In this document: one piece after another, positions 22,031-30,401 of the stretch
Position numbering within the stretch: the stretch's first letter is position 1
Layout: the number at the start of each line of letters is the position of its first letter
Assembly (NCBI GenBank): GCA_024195265.1
Contig: JAJLRJ010000011.1
Coordinates: 4,452,866 to 4,516,865, forward strand
Direction of reading: 5' to 3'
Length of the DNA stretch: 64,000 nt
Source: Dendrophyllia cribrosa
Lineage: Eukaryota; Cnidaria; Anthozoa; Scleractinia; Dendrophylliidae
Translations under genes and position numbers: made by a program
Notes under the pieces: model-generated
Database searches by the model: none
The model's input: only the letters and a program-made list of their open reading frames with translations
Told to the model about the DNA's origin: nothing

Positions 22031-23380
22031 CAGTAGATAAGTATCAACAAAATCCATTGTGTTATCCGCTGGATAGTGATTTATTCGCTGGATAGCTGGA
22101 TACCTGGTGTTTTGTATGGCCTGCCAAAGGTTCACAAGACCGGATGCCCTTTCCGCCCTATTGTTTCCTCGGTTAACACCTACAACTACAATTTTGCTTC
22201 TTACCTTGTTAGCATACTTCAGCCGATTTCCACCAACCAACATACTGTTAAGGACTCTTTTAGTTTTGCAGATTGGGCCAAAACGTACAGACATAACAAT
22301 GAAATAATGTGCTCTTTGAATGTCAGTTCACTCTTTACAATGTACCACTTCACGAAATATTGTCTTCCTGTTCCTCCGTCATTGCCTCGTTCTGTTTTAC
22401 AAAAATTATTAGAATTTGCCACTAAGAGGAGCCATTTTATATTCGACGGCCAATACTACGACCAGATTGATGGTGTAGCCATGGGTCGCCATAAGGCCCA
22501 GTTTTGGCTAACATTTTCATGTGCCACTTCGAAGAAAAATAGGTAATGAACGGTAGAGTCTGTCCTTCACTTTGGTATAGATATGTTGATGACACGTTCA
22601 CCATGTTTGACAGTAAAGACACTGCTAATGAGTTTTTACGATATTAAAACAGTCGTCACAACAGTATCAAATTTACTATTGAATTTAAAGCCGTTTTTAG
22701 ACATCCTTGTCAAACGACGCCCCAACAAAACTTTCATGACATCCATTTACCGGAAGAAGACATTAACAGGCCTCTACACTAAATGGGATTCATTTACACC
22801 TTGCAAGTACAAAATTAATCTCATCCGCACACTCACCTATCGTTGCCTCCGAATTTTCTCATCGGCTTCTTTACTGCAATCCGCTCTTAATGATCTTAAG
22901 AAACTGCTACAAAATGGTTACCCTCAAGGCATTATCAAGTACAACATTAAAGATGTTTTGAACAGAAATAAAAACAAGCCAAACAACCCCGTTCCTACAG
23001 TTCCCAAGAAGGATATCATTATCCTTTTACCTTACTTAGGTCTTCACAGCAACCACGTCACCAAATGTCTTCAATTCTGTGTATGCAAATTCTATTCTTG
23101 CATCAATCTCAAAATTATATTTCAGAACACAAGCCGCGTCAAATCCTTCTTTCCATACAAGGACCGCCTGAACCGCTCTCAAATGTCTAAAGTTGTCTAC
23201 AAAGCTGGTTGCTGGGATTGCGATCAATTCTACATAGGGAAAACAAAACGACGACTTCATGACAGAAAAACTGAACATTTCGAGGCCCTCACTAAAAGTG
23301 ACCATACCATAGATCAGCCATTGCTGATAATATCAAAATTACTGGTCACAACATTAATTGGGATCATTTTGATATTTTAG
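21870..23380 (+). pseudogene. Penelope-like reverse transcriptase/GIY-YIG ORF, broken
   Basis: Reading frames in order: about 21880-21977, an N-terminal RT part (LRKLRNDKII) ending at a MITE; 22109-22546, GLPKVHKTGCPFRPIVSSVN (RT motif with palm entry) through DGVAMG; at 22573-22640 in another frame RYVDDTFTMFDS, with the YVDD catalytic motif at 22582-22593; then 22680-23330 with LDILVKR, FMTSIYRKKT, the thumb, and the endonuclease segment containing VVYKAGC and QFYIGKTKRR, matching GIY and YIG. At least two frameshifts and one insertion make it inactive, yet catalytic motifs are preserved, so the loss is fairly recent. Confidence 0.75.
21978..22108. mobile_element. MITE inserted within the PLE RT frame
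   Basis: Palindromic GGATAGCGCTATCC-rich stretch with an inverted GGTTGTTCAAAACGTGGATA-like end. Removing it joins a frame ending in SGSSPG to one beginning VLYGLPKVHK, the expected RT continuity; CTGG occurs on both sides as a possible duplication. Confidence 0.6.
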
Positions 23381-23784
23381 CGTCCGGCAAAACGGACTTT
23401 CACTGCAAAATCAAGGAGACTTTGTTGATTTAAGAACTACAGCCTTCCTTAAATGTCAACGTCAGCAGTGACAAGCTGATGCTTTATTAGTTGCAGCTTC
23501 GTAGAACTGACAGTCCGTACTATTAAATTACTGTTACAGTGGAACCATTCGAACCGGGACACCCTGAACATTTTTAACCAATCAGAACGTTATTTGAGAA
23601 CAAAGGATAGCAACCTTTTTCGCCAACGGACCAATGACATCGACGAACGCGAACAATAGTTTTCAACAATATTTGAAAACGCGGCAACCGTCACGACTAG
23701 ATGCGGACCTCTCAGAAAACATATCCTTGTTTTGATTGGTTACTTTTCTGTACTTTCGATCCTAAATTTTGAAGCAAACATCAA

Positions 23785-24232
23785 AAGCTATGGACGTGGA
23801 TCGTTCTCAAACACTTATATTTTTTTTGAATTGAAAAAAGTTATTCCTCGCTATAGAAATTATAAAGAAGGTATAGGAAACGTAAAGACAAAAATTGAAA
23901 CACAACAAACCTTTATTTTCCCTAATTTATACAAATATAAAACATGAACTGTTCAGCGCACGTAGACGCAATACTGAAGTACAATATACATCGATACGCT
24001 AAAATCTTCCAAAAACAAACGACAGCTCCCAATCAGGAGATTTATACATAAGGATTTCTACAATGAGAAATAAAAAGACGATCTGTTCGGCGCCAGGACA
24101 CTACAAGAACACATTTACATTTGCGCGCCTAAATCTTTCGATAACAAACGGTAGCTCGTAATCACGATCTTCATCCATTGGAACTTTGTTGCCGAGTGCT
24201 TTCTTTAGAAGCATCAGATCTTTGTCTAGGGC
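23785..24232. other. Left non-coding part of the 4-kb transposon
   Basis: AT-rich DNA between the left TIR and the stop of the SAM/zinc-knuckle gene. Two related stretches (CGCTAAAATCTTCCAAAAACAAACG near 23997, CCTAAATCTTTCGATAACAA near 24128) suggest an old internal duplication. No ORF. Confidence 0.5.
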
Positions 24233-25096
24233 TTAACGATCAATGTATTTGATCTGATTTTGCTTTCGTAGGCGCGGCCTCATGACTGCAAAAAATCTTG
24301 AGGTGGCTCTCTGCCGTGCACTTGTGAAAACTTCTAGGTCATTGTTGGCTTTTGTAACTTTTTTTTCTAAACCTTTTATTAGAGCCTTCAACTCTGACAG
24401 TTCTTTACTGAGTTCAGGATGTTTTGCTGGCAGTTTACAAGAATGAACTCCCTGACATGGTCCGTTTTTACATTTCGGCTTGGTATGCCCAGGTTGATGA
24501 CAAATTGAGCATAATTTGGCGCGCTTGTCTGCAATTGCATCAAAGTCGTCTATTTCCTTTTTACGGAGGGCCAGCTGATTCTTTGCACTTTCTAACTGCA
24601 CCTGTACTAGTTGGACATCCTCGGTAAGCTGAACTTGATGTTTCTCCAGATAACCCGTAGCAGGTGGCACAGTCGCTGTAGGTAAATTCGCACTTGATGT
24701 AACCAGTGCCGAAAGCGCGCCGTTACACCGTTCATCGTTGTAATTGTTACTCTGTGTTGCCGTAAATGGAGTAAAAGCCCGTCTTTCAACTGTAGGGAAA
24801 AGCTCGCGTGGTGGCAAACTAGCCTGTGTACATCCACCTGATTCCTTCGCTTCTTTGAGATTATTTAGCTCTGCCAGCAGAATACGTTTCTCCGCCAGCA
24901 AAAGCTTCTGCGGGGTTGGGAAAAACGCGTCCAAATCCTCTTTTTGAATGTACTTTAAGGACTGTTGTGTCATGAAACCCCTGACCTCAAATTCTTTCGC
25001 TAGCCGTTCCAAATTTAAACCATTAGATATGCTCTTTAGCCATTCAAAAACTTCAGAGGACATTTTTGACAAGAAAACAGCACAACTCACGGTCAA
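24233..25096 (-). CDS. SAM-like, coiled-coil, CCHC zinc-knuckle protein (transposon cargo or accessory factor)
   Basis: Intact, intronless, 287 residues, or 276 if translation starts at Met12. Residues about 14-80 read as a SAM-like helical domain (VFEWLKS, LAKEF, DLDAFF with following helix LLLAEKRILL). A Ser/Thr/Pro linker follows, then a coiled coil (about 150-182), a perfect zinc knuckle C196-x2-C199-x4-H204-x4-C209, a second coiled coil (about 227-262) and a basic C-terminus (RPRLRKQNQ). Zinc knuckles bind single-stranded nucleic acid; SAM domains self-associate. Lying between the TIRs beside the transposase, it is probably an accessory DNA/RNA-binding factor, but a captured host gene is possible. 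The protein family as a whole is not recognised. Confidence 0.7.
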   Translation of the reverse strand: MTVSCAVFLSKMSSEVFEWLKSISNGLNLERLAKEFEVRGFMTQQSLKYIQKEDLDAFFPTPQKLLLAEKRILLAELNNLKEAKESGGCTQASLPPRELFPTVERRAFTPFTATQSNNYNDERCNGALSALVTSSANLPTATVPPATGYLEKHQVQLTEDVQLVQVQLESAKNQLALRKKEIDDFDAIADKRAKLCSICHQPGHTKPKCKNGPCQGVHSCKLPAKHPELSKELSELKALIKGLEKKVTKANNDLEVFTSARQRATSRFFAVMRPRLRKQNQIKYIDR

Positions 25097-25313
25097 CTCA
25101 CACCAGTCAAATGACGGACTAAAAATAGCGTAAGGTCAACAAAAAAGCGTGAGATATGTACACTATTATGTAAATACGGTGATCCAATTAGCGTTTGAGC
25201 GCGCGCGACCGATTTTTGACAGCTGTCTGTTTTGCACGCACGGATCAGCTCTTCAGCTGAACAACAAAGTCGCCAATTTTCATGAATTTTTATTTGCAAA
25301 AACGTGTCTAAGA
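25097..25313. promoter_or_regulatory. Divergent intergenic region in the transposon
   Basis: Only about 217 bp separate the start of the minus-strand SAM/zinc-knuckle gene and the plus-strand HIRAN-like gene, so both promoters must lie here or in overlapping leader DNA. It has a GC-rich GCGCGCGCGACC motif near 25199-25210 and no clear TATA box that I can assign. Confidence 0.45.
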
Positions 25314-25495
25314 ATGTCTCACTTTACTGTTCATAACGCGGTTGTAAAAGGACATCATGTGTATGGTTACCACGTCGATGTTGGGGATATCTATGTTTGC
25401 AAGTGCGAATTTGATAACATTCGTGACCGCACAGCAGTCGCTATTTGCAGCTTGTTGGGCACGTTCCCGCTGGATTTTGTAGTGCGTTATTCCAG
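25314..25495 (+). CDS. HIRAN-like protein, exon 1
   Basis: The ATG at 25314 opens a frame reading HNAVVKGHHVYGYHVDVGDI, then FDNIRDRTAVAI, then TFPLDFV. The order G-x-x-[HY], acidic turn, E/D-N-x-D-R-x-A-V-A-I, V/L-G-x-x-P is the HIRAN fold signature (N-terminal domain of HLTF/Rad5, which binds DNA 3'-OH ends) as found in small stand-alone proteins of marine invertebrates. The stop two codons later overlaps a donor AG|GTGATA; splicing to 25662 stays in frame. It is oriented opposite to the other two transposon genes. Frame is open upstream of the ATG to 25149 but without homology. Confidence 0.6.
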
Positions 25496-25661
25496 GTGAT
25501 AAACCGATATTCAGGCAAGATACAAATCTTCTGGTGAGTTCCTCTTCACAAAACATGCTTCATAGCTTCATAGCTTCATAGATGAAATTCAGTTACGCTC
25601 AGTAGTTTCATTTGACTGAAAGATCATACTCACATGCAACAACCCAATAATTTTTTTTCAG

Positions 25662-25863
25662 CGAAATAACATCATTGCCTGAACCTAGTCGACCACCCTG
25701 GCCATCCACCTGGTCCCAAGGAGGAGGAATCATTATTCCTTGCAAGTACCATGTTTACTGTGCCCGTGAAGATGAACGCGAAGTTCAACAGATTTTGCAA
25801 GCAGATATATTTTCTATAGGTGGTTTTCATGTTACGTCATCGCCGCCATGCTGGTGGACATAA
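25662..25863 (+). CDS. HIRAN-like protein, exon 2 (end overlaps a MITE)
   Basis: Begins after a polypyrimidine TTTTTTTTCAG acceptor; phase 2 joins exon 1 in frame. It reads a Pro/Trp linker then GGGIIIPCKYHVYC and a charged helix REDEREVQQILQ, the expected strand and closing helix of the HIRAN-like family (usually I/V-P-C-x-Y). Compared with relatives the stretch between the G-x-x-P block and the I-P-C strand seems short. The last about 16 residues are encoded by the MITE at 25816, so the native C-terminus was probably displaced. Confidence 0.55.
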
Positions 25864-25962
25864 ACAATAGTTCTCTCATTAGCTCCTTTTGTTCGTCCAC
25901 CAGCATTTGTTCGTTTCACTATTGTTATCTATGTCTCTAGAGATTGGTTGCAAACCACCTAT
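25816..25962. mobile_element. MITE, ATAGGTGGTTTTCA family, copy 1
   Basis: Starts ATAGGTGGTTTTCATGTTAC and ends GCAAACCACCTAT; the inner arms are ATGCTGGTGGAC and GTCCACCAGCAT. Nested in the 4-kb transposon at the end of the HIRAN-like gene. The same family occurs at 50674-50832. Confidence 0.75.
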
Positions 25963-26136
25963 TCCCAACGGATACATTCAGTTGAACTAGTACACAGACG
26001 TACATAGACAGAAGAAAGCTTGTTGTCATTAACTTTATTTTACCGAAATTACAATGTAAAATCGTCAACAGCATTTATACATGTACCATAGGCATAAAAG
26101 TATTTTTATTACACACAGCTCAGTTAGTGAGACGCA
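25963..26136. other. 3' region between HIRAN-like gene and transposase stop
   Basis: Short convergent intergenic region. It contains a TTTATTTTACCG stretch on + (an AATAAA reading on the minus strand) downstream of the transposase stop, suitable as poly(A) signal for the minus-strand gene. Confidence 0.4.
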
Positions 26137-27192
26137 TCACAATATGTAACCACAATGTCTGAAAATATTGATTGAATTACGGGCGGTAATTTGTTCACAT
26201 GCTAAGAAAATGGAATACTCTGTTTGATTGCCCGCTAGTTCTTGATGGCAGTTCAAGAAAGCTTTGATTTCTCGAAAACAATACTCGCACGTATTAAAAT
26301 GAGGGGAATATGGCGGTTGAAACAATAAATGCACTCCGCATTCCGCCAACATATTTCTCAGAACTGGTTCGGTGAAGTGGCCGTGATGGAAACCACAGTT
26401 GTCCATAATAACAGTGTCGCCGCGTTCCAGAAGCACTGACCCGTCTGCTTTGGTGATATTTAGCGCTTCCTCGAAGAAAAACAACAATTCATTTCCGTTT
26501 GATGCGCCCTCTATGACATTTACATAGTCTATTCCTTGCAATGAGTGCAACAGGTTAATTGTATAATTAGCGTTTGACGCGTACCTTTGAACTTCGTACG
26601 CTGGCTGACCAAGTGGAGCATTTCCATAACGTCGGTTCATGGTTGTTTTTGTAACACTACTTTCGTCAAAAAAATGAATTGATGTGGGAGGCAAATCGCT
26701 TACTTGATCAAGATAAAAATTAGTGTGTTCAACATTCAATGCTGTTTTTGCTTCAAGCGGCACCTGCTGAATCTTTTTTTTTGTCATGAAAAGGTCTTCT
26801 CTTAAACATTTTGAAATCGCTGGCTTTGATGGCAAGTCAACAGGATGAACAATTCCATCAAGGAGAAGTCTTTGCCGCAGTTCTGAGCTAGTTATACTGG
26901 GCTTACATAGTTTTTCGTTCTCTAAATATTGAATCACATCTCCCACTATTTTCGATCGCGGAGGTGCTGCTCTTGTGGCCGGCAGCGATGAGTTGTTTAC
27001 ATCGTAGTCCCTCAAAACGTTTCGCACAAAGTGCCGACTACTTTTCACTTCAGTTGCGATCCTCTTTTGGCTCATTCCGGTGTGATGCAAATCTAAAACA
27101 TGTTCTCGAAGCAGTTGAGAATGTCTGCGTCCATTATCGTATATTCCACCTTCATGATTCACTCTTACTTGTATATTTTGATAAAAAGCCAT
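26137..27192 (-). CDS. Tc1/mariner-superfamily DDE transposase (D-38-E)
   Basis: Intact 351-residue intronless ORF. N-terminal HTH at about 21-64 (GRRHSQLLREHVLDLHHTGM, then a second helix with SQKRIATEV), a linker, then the RNase H-like catalytic core: D176 in IHFFDES, D264 in VIMDNCGFHHG, E303 in PPYSPHFNTCEYCF. The DNCGFHH and YSP-x-x-N-x-x-E motifs are classic for Tc1/IS630 enzymes. Thirty-eight residues separate D264 and E303, versus 34 in Tc1. It cuts and pastes the element at TA targets. Its start lies about 140 bp inside the right TIR. Ends HCGYIL, like the relic at 6677. Confidence 0.9.
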   Translation of the reverse strand: MAFYQNIQVRVNHEGGIYDNGRRHSQLLREHVLDLHHTGMSQKRIATEVKSSRHFVRNVLRDYDVNNSSLPATRAAPPRSKIVGDVIQYLENEKLCKPSITSSELRQRLLLDGIVHPVDLPSKPAISKCLREDLFMTKKKIQQVPLEAKTALNVEHTNFYLDQVSDLPPTSIHFFDESSVTKTTMNRRYGNAPLGQPAYEVQRYASNANYTINLLHSLQGIDYVNVIEGASNGNELLFFFEEALNITKADGSVLLERGDTVIMDNCGFHHGHFTEPVLRNMLAECGVHLLFQPPYSPHFNTCEYCFREIKAFLNCHQELAGNQTEYSIFLACEQITARNSINIFRHCGYIL

Positions 27193-27331
27193 AGCAGAGC
27201 GGAAACTGTCGCAGTGCAGGTGATTCTGTTTACTTTGCTGTTTACGTCTCTTATACTTTCTTTATAATACCGCTGAATAATATGTGTTCAATTATAAAAA
27301 AAATTCAGTGTTTGGAAAAGATCTACGTGTA
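27193..27331. promoter_or_regulatory. Leader region of the transposase gene
   Basis: A short stretch between the transposase ATG (minus strand) and the right TIR. A TTTATAATACC on + near 27260 and AATTATAAAAAAAATTC near 27291 give A/T-rich candidates for a core promoter on the minus strand; none is a clear TATA box. Confidence 0.3.
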
Positions 27332-27581
27332 TTGATGTTTGCTTCAAAATTTAGGATCGAAAGTACAGAAAAGTAACCAATCAAAACAAGGATATGTTTT
27401 CTGAGAGGTCCGCATCTAGTCGTGACGGTTGCCGCGTTTTCAAATATTGTTGAAAACTATTGTTCGCGTTCGTCGATGTCATTGGTCCGTTGGCGAAAAA
27501 GGTTGCTATCCTTTGTTCTCAAATAACGTTCTGATTGGTTAAAAATGTTCAGGGTGTCCCGGTTCGAATGGTTCCACTGTA

Positions 27582-27623
27582 AAATTGTTTTTCTTAATCT
27601 TGGTTGCAGACCACTAATTTTTA
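27582..27623 (+). mobile_element. PLE terminal repeat, middle piece
   Basis: Continues the PLE right terminal repeat interrupted by the 4-kb transposon: TTGTTTTTCTTAATCTTGGT matches the inverse of 21627-21655. It stops where the next insertion starts. Confidence 0.7.
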
Positions 27624-29525
27624 GAGGAGCACTGCGGGCCGAAGGCCCACGCGGAGTCCCATACTCATAGAACTAGTCTACCTATTGGCAGTGAATGCTG
27701 ACGTGCAATGTATGGCGAAAGGGATTGAGATTGAAACCAGACGACTATTTGTTGTGCATTTGTGCAGCCTCCTTTCCAGCAGTTGTTGTATGTTACGCAA
27801 TGGTTTAAAATTTATGTTGCGTTCTAGATATCATGAGGGCTGCTGCTATGCAGCAACTTTTAATTGCATGGGAAAGAGGTTGTCAGTGCTACAAATGTTT
27901 CTTGCTGAATGAAAAGGAATCTGAATTGGTTTTATGAGGTAAATTGAGTAAAAGAAATGCATAAAATGTAAATGAACATAACAAGTTAAAGCTCAACGCA
28001 ACTGAATCAACTTTACTTCAAGACAAACGTTTCAGCATGAACATGTGTAGAAACCAATACAATCCTAACAAAGATAACATTACAGCTATTCTAAAATTTC
28101 GTGGCAATAATTTCCTTGCCTTGTTGGAGGAAATATGCTTCGCGGCGATCACTATTAATCATTAGAAAACTTCTCAAATAATCAAAAGTTCTTATCTCGC
28201 TATAGGTAAAAAGGTAGGCTATAGGTGTTCTAAAAAGAAAGAAATTTGGTCAGAAATCCAACAAACTTGCATGAGCCGCCATTTTGTGATGTCTTGCTTG
28301 TTTACTCGAACATTCAAATGAGGAAATAAGATTTTCTTTTATGAAACATTCAGGCAAAACTACGCAAAAGCTTTGTCAGAGCCTTTTAAAGCACTATAGT
28401 ATGCGTTGATGCCTTAATAGTTAAATTTTAGTTTATAAAACAAACATTTATCAAGCAAAAGCTGAACTTACCTAGTCGAGCACAGAAGAAAAGCACATGG
28501 CAAGAAACACGGCGTGCAAGGCATTGTGGTTGAATTTGTGGGTAGAGCGCAATGCATTGTGGTAGAAATGTTTGAGGCTCGATTCCCTTGCCGATTATAT
28601 CTGCTGACTTCGCTTAGTCGCTTCAGGCTCCTTCGCTGCGTCAGCAACTAAACCTATGCCCGTCATTTTTCATGGTCATGACTAGCGGGATGTTTCGCGG
28701 GCGCGTGCGTGTGTTGCCCGTGTTGGACAGGGCTATTTCGCGGGCGCGTATGACGTCGCAAAACATGCGCGTATGACGCCACACAACATCCGAGATGTTT
28801 GTTTTCATTATGGATTTCACAACCAAAGAGGCGGAGATTTAAAGAATATCCATACAAGCGAGGGACTTAAAGGTAAAACAGATTATATTTTTCGATGGGA
28901 ATTAATGTTGATATGATTTTTTTCTTTGTGTTGTCGCTAGTTTGGGAGAATTGTTAAAAAAACGTGCTCAATTAAATTCAGTTGTTTTGATTTCTTTCAT
29001 CGGAGACATCTCAGCCTCGATGAGCTATAAATGGTTCTCGTTTTGCTTTTAAACAAAAACTTATGGAGATTTAAATAAAACTTTTCGAAAGAAGATTGTG
29101 TTGTCCATTTTTATGTGTTTGTTCATTCATTACATAGGTTGAAAAGCGATTTTATGTAAACAAAACAAGACTTGGATTTTCACTCGCGTGGTCTTATGCA
29201 AATATGTTTGTGTATTGTTTGCAATTTTGATTTCCAAATCAGTTTCTCGGACAATTTTTTATAAGCAACAGGTGTATTTTATTTGGAAATTAGTCGTACT
29301 AGTCATTCTAGACGGAGAAAAAGTTGTTTTTGTGAACTTTTGTACGGTCTAAATGTACTGTGCAAACGGTCGCGTAAGTCTGTTTTTGAGAATTGCTAAA
29401 ATTATAAAATAGCCCGGTCGTCAATTTTATTCTTGTGCTTCCGACCTTTCACCTCAGTTAAGTTTATCATCGGCTTTCTGTTCAAAGAGCGACGCTGTTA
29501 GGCTCAGCCTATCTATATATATATT
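27624..29525 (-). mobile_element. 1.9-kb element without TIRs, subterminal hairpin (Helitron-like?)
   Basis: Splits the PLE terminal repeat between 27623 and 29526. It lacks inverted repeats. Read on the minus strand it begins with an (AT)n run and ATAGATAGGCT and ends with hairpin GCGTGGGCC-TTCG-GGCCCGC about 12 bases before CTCCTCTA. A 129-bp relative with the same two ends lies at 53119-53247. A near-terminal hairpin with no TIR recalls Helitrons, but no Rep/helicase is encoded and target and end bases do not fit canonical rules. Only short random ORFs inside; 28500-28700 is GC-richer. Confidence 0.45.
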
Positions 29526-29668
29526 AACTATATAAACAGTTTTCAAACACTGTAACGGTAACTTTTGAAAATGTATGTCGCGAAGCATACGAAACGTCAA
29601 GTTTAGTATAAAAATGCGTTGGTTTACCATGTTTATCAACGCTGTTTGTGTTTTATTTTTTTATCAAG
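29526..29668 (+). mobile_element. PLE terminal repeat, right end
   Basis: Inverse of 21467-21612, sharing ACTATATAAACAGTTTTCAA and GCGTTGGTTTACCATGTTTA. Contains the second family C hammerhead-like motif at 29572-29600 (stem II GTATG/CATAC, GAAAC-GTC). Confidence 0.75.
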
Positions 29669-29689
29669 TTACTATGGCCTAAGAACAAG

Positions 29690-30150
29690 AGTCTATAAGA
29701 TAAAGTAAATATTATGGATCATGGCACTGCTGGGAGTCCGTGACGTCATCTAAAATGGCCGCCAAGGCGGTCGCCTTCTTGGATTTAAAAAAAATAAACT
29801 TTATCGGGAAAATGCGAACATTTCGAAAACATTTTTCTACAGCTGTAAAATATGATACAGTTAAACATTTTCCTGCTTCTGGTAGCGATTTATACGTTTT
29901 CACCAAAAAAGGTGAAAAACACGTATTTTTTGTTCAAAAATAGCTTGGTCTCATACTATTCGTGACGTCATATCTCGTTACCATACTGAAACCGATGGAC
30001 GCCAAACTAAACTAAAATGTGTCCAAAGGATAAACAAACAGCTACTAAAGAAGACATGCTAATGATAAATGCTCTTGAAAAAAATCGAAGAAAAACCTTA
30101 AGGGGGGATGGCATCCAACCTCCTCCCCCCCCCCCCCCCCCTCACACCTG
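29690..30150. mobile_element. piggyBac-like element P1, right part
   Basis: Resumes the P1 consensus after the PLE insertion: GATAAAGTAAATATTATGG, AGTCCGTGACGTCATC, AATGGCCGCC, then CAGCTACT-type motif (as rc) and GATGGCATCC followed by C-runs. The terminal TTAA end is not clear; it decays in C-rich DNA near 30120-30170. Confidence 0.55.
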
Positions 30151-30401
30151 CGTCCACCCCCATACCTTTCCCCCCAACAATGGTTAAAGCTGGTGACTAT
30201 TACATATCATCGAAGGGCTCAATGTTTACAGCCCATCAAGCGAGCGATCGAGTGAAATTAGATTATTTTAGAGTACAGCGTGGCACTTAACCCTTGGACG
30301 TACAGTGGAGGGAGGGGAGGGGGGGGGGGGGGGCGGGGTGGATGCCATCCCCTTTAAGGTTTTTCTTCGATTTTTTGTCAAGAGCATGTATCATTAGCAT
30401 A

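Larger units (their letters stand above)
21467..23534 (+). mobile_element. Penelope-like element (left part), RT plus GIY-YIG, with inverted terminal repeats
   Basis: Terminal repeat DNA at 21467-21845 is the inverse of DNA that follows the ORF at 23350-23534, continues at 27582-27623 and ends at 29526-29668. Inverted, partly truncated terminal repeats are a known PLE trait. Between them is a broken RT and endonuclease reading frame. The right terminal repeat was split by two later insertions. Confidence 0.75.
23537..27579. mobile_element. 4.04-kb DNA transposon with about 248-bp TIRs and three genes
   Basis: Left TIR 23537-23784 and right TIR 27332-27579 are inverted and, read base by base, essentially identical. 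They start CAGTGGAACCATTCGAACCG. TA flanks both ends (23535-23536, 27580-27581). The element sits in a PLE terminal repeat; the other copy of that repeat near 21648-21660 provides the empty site (ACTGTTGAGATTG versus a reconstructed ACTGTTAAAATTG). Genes: transposase (-), SAM/zinc-knuckle protein (-), HIRAN-like protein (+). The high TIR identity and intact ORFs suggest recent activity. Confidence 0.85.

Noticed and set aside
24424..25133. Plus-strand ORFs opposite the SAM/zinc-knuckle gene
   Set aside because: Shadows of the well-supported minus-strand coding sequence.
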